DNA from: Pyrinomonadaceae bacterium
Lineage (GTDB): Bacteria > Acidobacteriota > Blastocatellia > Pyrinomonadales > Pyrinomonadaceae
DNA length: 13,987 nucleotides
Assembly: GCA_014379795.1 (NCBI GenBank)
Contig: JACMLC010000216.1
Coordinates: 1-13,987, forward strand
Reading direction: 5' to 3'
A program made the position numbers and the translations under genes. Below, piece by piece: positions 1-7,568 of the stretch (the stretch's first letter is position 1; each line of letters begins with the position of its first letter). The notes beneath the pieces were generated by a model. It was not told where the DNA came from. It saw only the letters and a list, made by a program, of their open reading frames with translations, and did no database searches.

Positions 1-1
1 T

Positions 2-1789
2 CGTGACCTTGCAGAGTCTAAAGAAGGAGCGCAAACGATTCTGCCTTACAGCTATTGCGGGACGATGGGGCTGGTGCAATCACAGTCTATGGATCGCCGA
101 TTCTTTCATCGTCTCGGCGCATCGCAGCTCGACCGCACCATCTGCGCGTCCGCCGGAGCCGCCGGTTATGAGGCGACCATCGGAGCAAAGCTCGGTACAG
201 ACCCGGAAAAATTTAAAGACGCGCGATTGATTCTGCTCTGGGGCACGAATACTCTGACGGCCAACGTGCACATGTGGCCGGATATTCTGGCGGCGAAAAA
301 CAACGGCGCCCGCATCATCGCCATTGACCCGCGACGCACGCGCACGGCGGATCAATGCGACGAGCATCTTGCTCTTTTGCCTGGCACGGATGCCGCGCTC
401 GCGCTAGGGATGATGCACGTCATCTTTGCCGAAGGGCTGGAAGATAAAGATTATCTTGAGAGGCATACTATCGGAGCAGAGGCTTTGCGAGAGCGTGCGC
501 GCGAGTATGCGCCGGAGCGAGTCGCAGCGATCTGCGGCCTTGAAGCCGAAACGATTGTGAGCCTCGCGCGCGAGTACGCGAGTGTCAAACCCGCCGCGAT
601 TCGCATCAACTACGGAGTCCAGCGGCACGCAGGCGGAGGCATGGCGGTTCGCACAATAGCATGCCTGCCAGCAATCACCGGCGCATGGCGCGATGCGGCG
701 GGCGGCATCCTGCTTTCGACAAGCAGCACGTTTCCGCTCAATTACCAACAGCTCGAACGACCGGACTTGATGCCTGACCCAACGCCTCGCATGCTCAACA
801 TGTCCGCGCTCGGAGATGTCTTAACCAAGACTAACGACCCGCCCGTCCGCGCGCTTTATGTTTACAACTCGAACCCGGCGGCGGTCGCGCCCGATCAGGC
901 AAATGTTCTGGAAGGACTCAGGCGCGAAGATTTGTTTACGGTCGTGCATGAGCTTTTTATGACGGACACATGCGATTACGCGGACATCGTGCTGCCCGCG
1001 ACTTCGCAGCTAGAGCATTTCGATTTACATAAGGCTTACGGACATTTTTATCTCGCGGTCAACGAGCGCGCGATTGAGCCTCTGCATGAAGCAAAGCAGA
1101 ATACGGAAGTCTTTCGCCTCCTTGCGGCGCGGCTGGATTTTGCGGAAGCTTGTTTCAAAGATTCCGACGAAGAGATCGCGCGGCAGGCGCTTGAGGTGTC
1201 GCATCCGTCGCTTGAGGGCATTACGCTTGAGGGCTTGCGCGAGCGCGGTTGGATGCGCTTGAACTTGAAGGAAGATTACGCGCCGTTCGCGGAAGGGAAT
1301 TTCCCGACGCCTTCGGGCAAGTGCGAGTTGTTTTCTGAAAAACTCGAAACAGAGGGGTTGCCAGCCGTGCCGGATTTTATCCCGCCGCGCGAATCGCGCG
1401 CGAGCGCGCCGGAACTGGCCGCAAAATTTCCGCTCGCTCTGATTAGTCCTGCGGCGCACGCTTTTCTCAATTCGAGCTTTGCCAATCTGCCAAAACAGCT
1501 CAAGCAGGAACTGCGCCCATTCGTCGAGATTCATCCGGCGGATGCAACCGCGCGCGGCTTGGAAGATGGAATGCGCGTCCGCCTCTTTAACGAGCGCGGC
1601 TCGTGCGAGTTGTATGCGGTCGTCACGACGCGCGCACGCGAGGGCGTCGTCGTCTCCCCTTCGGTCTGGTGGAACAAGCTCTCGCCCGGTGGGACAAATA
1701 TCAACCAGCTTACTTCGCAAACGCTGACGGACATGGGCGGCGGCGCAACCTTTTATGACGCGCTGGTGGAAGTGGAAAAGATAAGCTGA
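2..1789 (+). CDS. Molybdopterin-dependent oxidoreductase, 5'-truncated by the window edge
   Basis: This is the C-terminal part of a molybdopterin-guanine-dinucleotide enzyme of the DMSO reductase/formate dehydrogenase superfamily. The reading frame is open back to base 2, so the Met at 65 is probably internal: the residues before it (LPYSYCGTMGLVQ) continue the conserved core. About 595 residues are visible. The missing N-terminus would carry the Fe-S cysteine motif, if there is one. Visible landmarks are the WGTN segment followed by a nucleotide-binding-like stretch (IIAIDPRRTRTADQCDEHL), YNSNPA, DTCDYADIVLPATSQLEH, and a C-terminal dinucleotide-binding domain that starts around PTPSGKCELFSEKL and includes IHPADATARGLEDGMRVRL. 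These fit the family well. The substrate cannot be told from this portion, and the molybdenum ligand near ICASAGAAGY is not certain. A repeat-bearing spacer follows, so the gene is probably not co-transcribed with the next one. Confidence 0.9.
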   Translation, partial: RDLAESKEGAQTILPYSYCGTMGLVQSQSMDRRFFHRLGASQLDRTICASAGAAGYEATIGAKLGTDPEKFKDARLILLWGTNTLTANVHMWPDILAAKNNGARIIAIDPRRTRTADQCDEHLALLPGTDAALALGMMHVIFAEGLEDKDYLERHTIGAEALRERAREYAPERVAAICGLEAETIVSLAREYASVKPAAIRINYGVQRHAGGGMAVRTIACLPAITGAWRDAAGGILLSTSSTFPLNYQQLERPDLMPDPTPRMLNMSALGDVLTKTNDPPVRALYVYNSNPAAVAPDQANVLEGLRREDLFTVVHELFMTDTCDYADIVLPATSQLEHFDLHKAYGHFYLAVNERAIEPLHEAKQNTEVFRLLAARLDFAEACFKDSDEEIARQALEVSHPSLEGITLEGLRERGWMRLNLKEDYAPFAEGNFPTPSGKCELFSEKLETEGLPAVPDFIPPRESRASAPELAAKFPLALISPAAHAFLNSSFANLPKQLKQELRPFVEIHPADATARGLEDGMRVRLFNERGSCELYAVVTTRAREGVVVSPSVWWNKLSPGGTNINQLTSQTLTDMGGGATFYDALVEVEKIS

Positions 1790-1853
1790 AGTTAAAAGGC
1801 AAAGATGGCAATCAAGCAGCTATTTCAAAATTCAAGAGAGGAAATGCTCCAAC

Positions 1854-1945
1854 CCTTTGCGTCTTAAGTTTTATCTTAGCGTCTTGGCGAGAAAGACGAA
1901 CGTTTCACGCAAAGGCGCAAACAAAGAAAGGCTCAAGGCGCAAAG
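1854..1945. repeat. CGCAAAG-type inverted repeat, copy A (degenerate)
   Basis: The left arm (about 1854-1895) is built of CTTTGCGTCTT / CTTAGCGTCTTGGCG units. The right arm (about 1917-1945) is built of the complementary CGCAAAGGCGCAAA / AAGGCGCAAAG units. The arms end in complementary GAGAAA and TTTCACG sequences, so the transcript could fold into a long imperfect hairpin. The same 8-bp unit (consensus CGCAAAGR) recurs near 4554-4620, 8835-8916 and 13707-13811. The sequence just outside the left arm (GAAATGCTCCAACC) resembles that inside copy C (GAATTGCTCAACCC), so the conserved element may be larger than the arms. No clean target duplication is visible here. Confidence 0.7.
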
Positions 1946-1985
1946 AATTGCTCCGCGTTTTGGAAGTGAGTTATAAATTTAAGGC

Positions 1986-2016
1986 TTGACAGCGACCGCC
2001 CATCTCGCAGATACAT
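1986..2016 (+). promoter_or_regulatory. Possible promoter for the HEAT-cyclophilin gene
   Basis: A perfect TTGACA (1986-1991) is followed after 19 bases by ATACAT (2011-2016). The spacer is longer than the usual 17 and the -10 is imperfect, so this is only a candidate. It would leave a leader of about 115 bases before the ATG at 2138. Confidence 0.25.
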
Positions 2017-2137
2017 AAAGCATCCTGCGCGGGATGCGCTTGATACGCTTAAAGCGCAAAAGTTAAAAGTTCAGGCTCGCGCCGTAGGCTCTGAAAGCTC
2101 GACACAGTCCGAAGTAGTTTCCCCCTTTTTAATTTTC

Positions 2138-4456
2138 ATGAAAACAAATCGCCATTCTCAAACACTTTTCGGCGTGCCCCTGCCCATGCACGGACGCGCG
2201 GCGAGCTTTATTTTGGCCGTCTGCCTCTCCTTAGTATTTTGCGCAGGCGCGGCTCTGGCTCAGAAAGAGAAACCGAATCGCACGCCGAAGAATAATGTTA
2301 CTGCCGCAGCGACGCGCGCCGCCGTCCCGGATGAAATCATGCTGGTTATCGTGCGCGGGGAAGATGAAAGACGTTGGGGCGCAGAATTGGCCTCGCTGCT
2401 TGGGGAAAAGCGTGCGGCGGTGCGTGTGCGCGCGGCCCTTGCGGCTGGGCGCATCGGCGACGAGCGCGCAGTGCCTGCGCTTTCCACGCTGATGGCGAAT
2501 GACAAGGTCGCGATGGTGCGCGCGATGGCGGCCTTTGCGCTCGGCGAGATAGAGACGGCGTCGGCGGCGGATGCGCTGGTCTTCGTGTTACGGCGCGGGG
2601 ACGAAGCGCCGGACGTGCGCGCACGCGCCGTCGAAGCCCTCGGCAAAGTCGTCGCCGCTTTGCCGGAAAAGGAAGAGGAGCGTCGTCGCACGCTCGGCGA
2701 AACGATTCTCAATGTGCTTTCTATCGAAGCGCAGCCGGGCATCAAGCGGCAGCGCGCGGTTGTCTTAGAAGCTTTGACCGCAATCTTGCGCGCACGCCCA
2801 GCCAACGCCGGAGCAGTGGTCGCGCAGTTTCTGACGGATGCAGACGCGCGCGTGCGCGCGGACGCGGGAAATACACTAGCGCGGCTGCGCGCCAAAGATG
2901 GCGGCGAACAGTTGCGAACGATGCTGATGGGCGACCCGGATGCGGTCGCGCGTGCGAATGCGGCTCGCGCGCTGGGCGCGGCTGAAAATAAAGACGCATT
3001 TGAAGTGCTGCTGGCGCGCAGCACAAGCGATGCGGACGGGCGTGTGCGCGTCAGTTCCTTGCGCTCGCTCGGTGCACTCAAAGACACGCGCGCCGTCGCG
3101 CCGCTTATTCAACGCGGAGGTGCGCTTCTCACTTCTTATCGCGCTGCGCGGGCGCGCGGCGTCGCGCATCCTGTCGAAATCAACGAGTTGCTGGAAGTCG
3201 CAACCGCGCTTGGACGTATCCTCCCGAACACGGGAAACGCTCGCGCCGTCGAATGGCTGCGCGAGCTGCGCGAGGCGCGAGAAGCGATTGACCCTGAGAC
3301 GGAGGCTTCCTTTGCGCGCATCGCGCCCTCGATTTATTTGCGCGAGAGACCTTTAAACAAGCTTGCAGATGAGTCCGTGCGCGTCTGGCTCTTTGCAGAT
3401 TGGCGGCGCGCTTCGAGCATCGCACAGGGACTGAAGGAAATCGCGGACATCACGGGAGAGGCTGCGGGCAACAGTGTCATAGGGCTTCAGGCGGACGTGC
3501 AGCTAATGCTGCGCGCGATGCTGGATGACGCGCGCCTGCCCGCGCTCGCCGCGCCCGACGCGTTGCGCGCGCTCGCGGCTTTGAAGCCGACTGATCTGGG
3601 CGAAGTGATGCGCAAGCAGTTGAGCGCAAAGGACGTGATAGTGCGCGCGACGGTGGCGGAGCTTTTGGGCGAATTGCCGCCGGATGAAGCGAATGCTAAT
3701 GCGCTGATCGAAGCCTTGCCCGTCGCGATGAAGGATGAAGAGCTGAATGACGCCGCGCTCGCCACGCTCGATGCGATCGGCAAGCAAAAGAGCGCGCGCG
3801 CCAACGATGCGATTAAGACTGCGCTAGACTCTACGGATCATCTATTGCGGCGTCGCGCGGTCGCGCTTTTGAAAACGAATGAGGCGGGCGATTTCTCATC
3901 GCGCATCGCAACAGCCGCTCCGCGCTATGCTGACGCAGACTACATGCGCGTTCTGGCGAGGCGGAACGGGCGCGTGCGCGCTGTGGTGAAAACGGAAAAG
4001 GGAGAGTTTACGCTGGAACTTCTGCCGGATGACGCGCCGTTGACGGTTGACAGCTTTGTGCAACTCGCGCGGCGCGGATTTTTTAACGGCGTCACGTTTC
4101 ATCGCGTCGTGCCGAACTTTGTGATACAGGGCGGCGACCCGCGCGGCGACGGCAACGGCGGCCCCGGCTACCAGATTCGCTGTGAGATCAACGAAGTCGA
4201 ATACGGGCGCGGCGCAGTCGGGATGGCATTGTCGGGCAAAGACACCGGCGGCTCGCAATGGTTCGTCACGCATTCGCCGCAGCCGCATCTGGATGGAGGC
4301 TACACGGTCTTTGGCATCGTCGCTGAGAAAGATATGCAGATTGTGGACGCCATCGCGCGCGGAGACAAAATCATCAGCATCACTGTCATCGAAGGCTCGC
4401 ACGCACCATCCAAAAAGAAAAATGCTGATGAAGAAAAGAAACGGAAACAGCGCTGA
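2138..4456 (+). CDS. Secreted HEAT-repeat protein with C-terminal cyclophilin-type peptidyl-prolyl isomerase domain
   Basis: A 772-residue protein. The N-terminus has basic residues and then a hydrophobic core ending in AGAALA-Q, a Sec signal peptide that places the protein in the periplasm or outside. A second in-frame ATG (2186, Met17) would keep the same signal, and neither start has a clear Shine-Dalgarno site. Residues about 50-600 are helical HEAT/PBS-type repeats (for example VRARAALAAGRIGDERAVPAL and VRARAVEALGKV), a scaffold for protein binding. Residues about 612-752 form a cyclophilin domain. It keeps Arg656, Phe661 and Gln664 with canonical spacing (FHRVVPNFVIQGGDP), plus GSQWFV and HLDGGYTVFG, so it should be active in cis-trans proline isomerisation. 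A Lys-rich tail (SKKKNADEEKKRKQR) ends the protein. The likely role is folding or assembly of exported proteins, with the HEAT array as client or partner platform. That role is inferred from domain architecture. Confidence 0.92.
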   Translation: MKTNRHSQTLFGVPLPMHGRAASFILAVCLSLVFCAGAALAQKEKPNRTPKNNVTAAATRAAVPDEIMLVIVRGEDERRWGAELASLLGEKRAAVRVRAALAAGRIGDERAVPALSTLMANDKVAMVRAMAAFALGEIETASAADALVFVLRRGDEAPDVRARAVEALGKVVAALPEKEEERRRTLGETILNVLSIEAQPGIKRQRAVVLEALTAILRARPANAGAVVAQFLTDADARVRADAGNTLARLRAKDGGEQLRTMLMGDPDAVARANAARALGAAENKDAFEVLLARSTSDADGRVRVSSLRSLGALKDTRAVAPLIQRGGALLTSYRAARARGVAHPVEINELLEVATALGRILPNTGNARAVEWLRELREAREAIDPETEASFARIAPSIYLRERPLNKLADESVRVWLFADWRRASSIAQGLKEIADITGEAAGNSVIGLQADVQLMLRAMLDDARLPALAAPDALRALAALKPTDLGEVMRKQLSAKDVIVRATVAELLGELPPDEANANALIEALPVAMKDEELNDAALATLDAIGKQKSARANDAIKTALDSTDHLLRRRAVALLKTNEAGDFSSRIATAAPRYADADYMRVLARRNGRVRAVVKTEKGEFTLELLPDDAPLTVDSFVQLARRGFFNGVTFHRVVPNFVIQGGDPRGDGNGGPGYQIRCEINEVEYGRGAVGMALSGKDTGGSQWFVTHSPQPHLDGGYTVFGIVAEKDMQIVDAIARGDKIISITVIEGSHAPSKKKNADEEKKRKQR

Positions 4457-4553
4457 GATTTTTTAAGCAAGACAGATTAAGGTGGGAAGCATGATTCAAC
4501 AGAGAGACCGGGAGTCGCAAAAAGGCAAAGAAACCTTTACAGCACAACCGCGC

Positions 4554-4620
4554 GTCTTTTCTTTGCGCCTTTGCGCCTTTGCGAGAAACTTTCTCCCGCA
4601 AAGGCGCAAAGGCGCAAAGG
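4554..4620. repeat. CGCAAAG-type inverted repeat, copy B (best conserved)
   Basis: The left arm (4562-4588) is three TTTGCGCC/TTTGCGAG units ending in GAGAAA. The right arm (4590-4620) is TTTCTCC followed by three CGCAAAGG units. The two arms are complementary except for a two-base bulge (GCGAGAAA against GCGGGAGAAA), giving a very strong hairpin with almost no loop. It lies directly in front of the signal-peptide ATG at 4638 and accounts for most of the bases in the 181-base gap after the cyclophilin gene. Translated, the unit yields RKGAKAQR- and CAFAPLRE-like peptides, which should not be taken as protein. Confidence 0.85.
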
Positions 4621-4637
4621 TAAATCAGGCGGGTTCG

Positions 4638-6368
4638 ATGATCCGTTGCTTGATGCTGCTCATTCTCATTTTGCTCTCTTCTTCTTTCGCTCAAACATTT
4701 GCGCAGCAAGTTGTTAATACTCCTGCCTCAGAGACGGAGCTGCCGCGCGATCTTTACGACATTAATCTCAAAGTTGATTTTGACGAGAGGACTTTTACGG
4801 GAACGGAGCGCGTGCGGTGGACTAATCGAGATGACCATTCGACGGGCGCGCTTTATTTTCATCTTTACGCGAACATGCGCGCCTCCGGCGCTGTAGCCCA
4901 ACCAACGGATGAGCCGCGCCTTGACGTGAGCGAAGTGCGAGCCGCAGACACCGGCCTGCCTTTGCCTTATTCGCTCGACGATCAAGCGACCATCCTGCGC
5001 ATCAACTTGCGTACGCCCGTCGCCGCCGGAGCTTCTACGGAAGTTTTGATTTCATTCAAAGGCAGCGTGCCGGAGATTGACGCCGAAGAGACGGGGATTC
5101 TGGCTCACATCATACAGCAGGTGGACGCAGTCCTGAGGAGCGCGCGAGAGACGCGGCGGGCGCGCGACATCAACTTTCGCTGTCGCGGCGTCATGCTGCT
5201 CGGCTCAAGCTATCCTGTGCTGGCTACCAGAGACGGCAACGACTGGCAGCGAAAGGTCGAAACCAGCATCGGCGATTCTTTATTTACCGAAGTCGCGGAT
5301 TATCGCGTGACGGTTGAAACCGCGCCGGGGGTTGCCGTCTTCACTTCCGGGCAGGAGATGCCAGCGCAGCCCGCGAGCGGAAACAGCTTTGTCTTTGCGG
5401 GAGAGAGCCTGCGCAACTTTGCGCTGCTGGCCGGACGCAGCCTGCGCACTCAGGAACGCGCGGTCGCGGGCGTCCGCCTGCGCTCGATTTACACTGCGGA
5501 GCGCGAGACGGTCGCGCGGCGCGTGCTCGGCATTGCCGCTGAAGCTGTCAAAGCCTACACAGCGCGATTTGGAGAGTTGCCCTACAAGCAAATCAACATC
5601 GCGGAAGCTCCGCTCGTCGCGGGCCTGGGCGGAGTCGAGTTCGCGGGGCTTGCCGTAATTGCCAGCGCGTTTTATGTGGATTTCGATTCGCAGACGATGC
5701 GCAACCTGCCAGAGATCGTGCGCGAGCAGCGCGCTTCTGTCGAAGACAGTCTGGAATGGACTGTGGCGCATGCCATCGCGCAACAATGGTGGGGCGGCAC
5801 GGTCGGCAACGACCCGGAGCGCGCTCCGGTGCTTGACGAAGCTTTATCAAACTGGTCTGCCCTGCTCTATTACAAAGAGACACAGGGCGAAGAGCGCGCG
5901 GCGCTCGCGCTCGAAGATCAACTGCGCGGCGTGTACAAGATTTATCGCACCTTTGGCGGCGAAGACATGACCGCGGATCGCGCGGCGCGTGACTATCGCA
6001 ACTTTTTTCAATATGCAGCCATCGTCAACAGCAAGGGCGCGCTGATGTTCATGGCCTTGCGCGGATTGTTGGGCGATGAAAAGTTTTTCGCCGCGCTCAA
6101 GAGCTATTACAAAGCGAATGCTTTTGAGATTGCGGAGATGGATGACTTGCGCGGCGCGTTTATCGCGGAAGCCCCGCTCGCGCAACGACGCGCTGTGACT
6201 CGTATCTTTCAACGCTGGCTGTCGGCGCGGCGCGGCGACGAAGACATCGCGCCGCCAGACCCTGAGCTGGCGGCCTCGCTGGGACTCAATCCGACCGCGC
6301 AGAAGGGAGACCGCAACGCCTTTGCGCGTCTCGGCAAGTTCGTCTGGCAGGTGATTCGTTTGCGTTAA
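4638..6368 (+). CDS. Exported M1-family aminopeptidase-like protein, predicted pseudopeptidase
   Basis: A 576-residue protein. The frame is open upstream to a GTG at 4482, but that extension translates the repeat element. The Met at 4638 begins a good Sec signal (MIRCLMLLILILLSSSFA...), so it was chosen. The M1 N-terminal beta domain is recognisable (YDINLKVDFDERTFTGTERVRW). The catalytic region is present but altered. The exopeptidase motif is GGVEF (Glu334 kept). The HEXXH zinc site reads His378-Ala-Ile-Ala-Gln382, losing the general base Glu and the second His ligand. The third ligand Glu401 is kept, 18 residues further on. The Tyr that stabilises the transition state (YxKG in relatives) is Asn464 in VNSKG, although the nearby Tyr459 remains. 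The fold is probably intact, but zinc binding and peptidase activity are doubtful. It lies between the HEAT-cyclophilin and DUF4112 genes, possibly in one transcript. A binding or scaffold role is inference. Confidence 0.85.
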   Translation: MIRCLMLLILILLSSSFAQTFAQQVVNTPASETELPRDLYDINLKVDFDERTFTGTERVRWTNRDDHSTGALYFHLYANMRASGAVAQPTDEPRLDVSEVRAADTGLPLPYSLDDQATILRINLRTPVAAGASTEVLISFKGSVPEIDAEETGILAHIIQQVDAVLRSARETRRARDINFRCRGVMLLGSSYPVLATRDGNDWQRKVETSIGDSLFTEVADYRVTVETAPGVAVFTSGQEMPAQPASGNSFVFAGESLRNFALLAGRSLRTQERAVAGVRLRSIYTAERETVARRVLGIAAEAVKAYTARFGELPYKQINIAEAPLVAGLGGVEFAGLAVIASAFYVDFDSQTMRNLPEIVREQRASVEDSLEWTVAHAIAQQWWGGTVGNDPERAPVLDEALSNWSALLYYKETQGEERAALALEDQLRGVYKIYRTFGGEDMTADRAARDYRNFFQYAAIVNSKGALMFMALRGLLGDEKFFAALKSYYKANAFEIAEMDDLRGAFIAEAPLAQRRAVTRIFQRWLSARRGDEDIAPPDPELAASLGLNPTAQKGDRNAFARLGKFVWQVIRLR

Positions 6369-6425
6369 AGCTCGAAAGCGCGAAATCACGGAAACGTAAA
6401 CGGCAATAGCATCGTTCTTATCTAT

Positions 6426-6989
6426 ATGATTTCTGAACCAAAAATGAAAGAGTTGGCGTTAGAGGAAAAAAGCAAGCTTGAGCGGCGCGGGGCTGCGGTG
6501 GCAGAGCGGCGCACGGTCGAGGTCGAACAGAGCCTTGAGCAACTGAGCCGCTGGATGGACGGCCTGTTCCGCATTCCCGGCGTCGGTTGGCGTTTCGGCC
6601 TCGATGCTCTGGTCGGATTTATTCCCGGCATCGGCGACACTGCGACCGCGCTCGTCTCTTTCTACATCCTCGCGGCGGGCGTTCGTTATCGCGTGCCGAA
6701 AATCACGCTCCTGCGGATGGGTTTTAATATCGGGATTGATTATCTTTTGGGAGCCGTTCCGGTCGTCGGCGATCTGTTCGACTTCGCATGGAAGGCGAAC
6801 CAGATGAATGTCGAGCTGCTGCGCCAGCGCGCGACAGTCTCCGCCGACGAAGCGCGAAAGGGAAGAGTCGGCGACTGGCTTTTTGTGGGACTTATTATCC
6901 TGGTGCTGCTCGCTCTGCTCGGCGGCTCAATCGCGCTTAGCTTTTATCTGCTGACATTACTCTTTGGTCAATTGTCTGCACTTTCCTGA
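6426..6989 (+). CDS. DUF4112-family membrane protein
   Basis: A 187-residue protein matching the DUF4112 pattern. A short charged N-terminal helix (about 1-40) is followed by RWMDGLFRIPGVGWRFGLDALVGFIPGIGD (about 42-71), then a second half-repeat, LRMGFNIGIDYLLGAVPVVGDLFDFAWKANQMN (about 96-128). The GIGD and VVGD motifs end hydrophobic turns and make the family look like an internal duplication. Residues about 151-180 are strongly hydrophobic, enough for one long or two short membrane helices that are not part of the core family motif. The function of DUF4112 is not known. It begins 57 bases after the M1-like gene on the same strand and ends just before a strong palindrome, so it is probably the last gene of that unit. 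There is no good Shine-Dalgarno site; Met7 (6444) is an alternative start. Confidence 0.85.
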   Translation: MISEPKMKELALEEKSKLERRGAAVAERRTVEVEQSLEQLSRWMDGLFRIPGVGWRFGLDALVGFIPGIGDTATALVSFYILAAGVRYRVPKITLLRMGFNIGIDYLLGAVPVVGDLFDFAWKANQMNVELLRQRATVSADEARKGRVGDWLFVGLIILVLLALLGGSIALSFYLLTLLFGQLSALS

Positions 6990-7018
6990 GCGAGAAAAAT
7001 TCAAGTACCGCGAGAAAT

Positions 7019-7058
7019 AAAGGCTTTGAGATTTCAAATTTGAAATCTCAAAGCCTTT
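7019..7058. terminator. Perfect 40-bp palindrome, bidirectional terminator between convergent genes
   Basis: Bases 7019-7038 (AAAGGCTTTGAGATTTCAAA) are exactly the reverse complement of 7039-7058, with no spacer. The hairpin ends in CCTTT on each strand, with only short T runs outside. It lies 29 bases after the DUF4112 stop and 24 bases before the stop of the thioredoxin-fold gene on the other strand, which is the expected place for a shared terminator. Confidence 0.8.
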
Positions 7059-7082
7059 CTGACTTGTATGGCTAAACTAATC

Positions 7083-7556
7083 TTAAGCCACTGTTTCTTT
7101 CTTCGCCATCATTCGATCAAGCGCGGAGGCAACCATGCTGAATCCGCGTTCGCCTGCCGCAAAGCTCTTTAACTTACCCTCTGCGTCGAACAGGTAATAA
7201 GCTGGCACGTAGCCCTGATCGTTCTGAAAAGCTTCGCGCAGCTTGTGCTGGTTATCAATCGCGCACGGCTCTGTGATGTTGTATGTGGCGATGGCCTCGC
7301 GCACGGCTTCGACATCCGTGTCCGCCTCATAGCGCGGCATGTGAACGGCAATCACCCTTAATCCTTGATCGCTGCGTCCGTCGCGCCACTCTGCTACGCG
7401 CGGCATGTTTTCTTTGCAAATTCCGCAGCTCACAGCCCAGAAATGCACAAGCGTCGGACGCCCTTTAGCATCTTCTTCAGCATGAGCCTGCGTCGCGCCG
7501 AACCATTCGGTTGCCCCGTCCAGCGACGGCATTTGGGTTCCGATTCTCATTGGCAT
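7083..7556 (-). CDS. Thioredoxin-fold (TlpA/redoxin-like) protein
   Basis: A 157-residue cytoplasmic protein without a signal peptide. It has the thioredoxin fold landmarks: VHFWAVSCGICKENMPRV with a Cys44-Gly-Ile-Cys47 redox pair, a central RVIAVHMPRYE strand, and a cis-proline at Pro118 in GYVPAYYLFDAEGKL. This resembles TlpA/ResA-type thiol reductases, which usually have WCGPC; here the pair is SCGIC. The start at 7556 is set by a GAGGT Shine-Dalgarno site seven bases upstream. A longer open frame to 7631 merely translates the 7-bp repeat array. It lies downstream of the peroxiredoxin in the perR cluster and may supply electrons to it or handle disulfides under oxidative stress. That pairing is inferred from position. 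Confidence 0.87.
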   Translation of the reverse strand: MPMRIGTQMPSLDGATEWFGATQAHAEEDAKGRPTLVHFWAVSCGICKENMPRVAEWRDGRSDQGLRVIAVHMPRYEADTDVEAVREAIATYNITEPCAIDNQHKLREAFQNDQGYVPAYYLFDAEGKLKSFAAGERGFSMVASALDRMMAKKETVA

Positions 7557-7563
7557 AAATAAT

Positions 7564-7568
7564 ACCTC
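7564..7568 (-). promoter_or_regulatory. Ribosome binding site that fixes the start of the thioredoxin-fold gene
   Basis: GAGGT on the minus strand lies seven bases before the ATG at 7556. This supports that start over the longer frame that runs into the repeat array. Confidence 0.7.

Larger units (their letters stand above)
1790..2137. other. Intergenic spacer with a repeat element and a possible promoter
   Basis: No credible coding region is seen in these 348 bases. The spacer holds a CGCAAAG-type inverted repeat (1854-1945), a possible promoter (near 1986-2016), and a small hairpin (GCATCC 2020-2025 pairing with GGATGC 2032-2037) that would lie in the leader of the next gene. No U-rich terminator after the oxidoreductase was recognised. 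Confidence 0.6.

Noticed and set aside
1025..1720. 231-codon antisense open frame
   Set aside because: It lies wholly opposite the molybdopterin oxidoreductase, is extremely Arg-rich and has no recognisable motif. It is a by-product of GC-rich codon use.
2260..3087. 275-codon antisense open frame opposite the HEAT region
   Set aside because: Its composition is almost only Ala, Ser, Arg and Thr, as expected from reading GCG-rich HEAT codons backwards. The sense frame has clear domains.
4481..4645. Similar sequences flanking copy B as a target duplication
   Set aside because: Only about 11 of 17 positions agree and the matches are interrupted, so a duplication cannot be claimed. It is mentioned only in the start-site discussion.
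4386..4709. Minus-strand 107-codon frame with CAFAPLRE and RKGAKAQR peptides
   Set aside because: It is produced by reading the CGCAAAG units. Such peptides appear wherever this repeat occurs and are not evidence of a gene.
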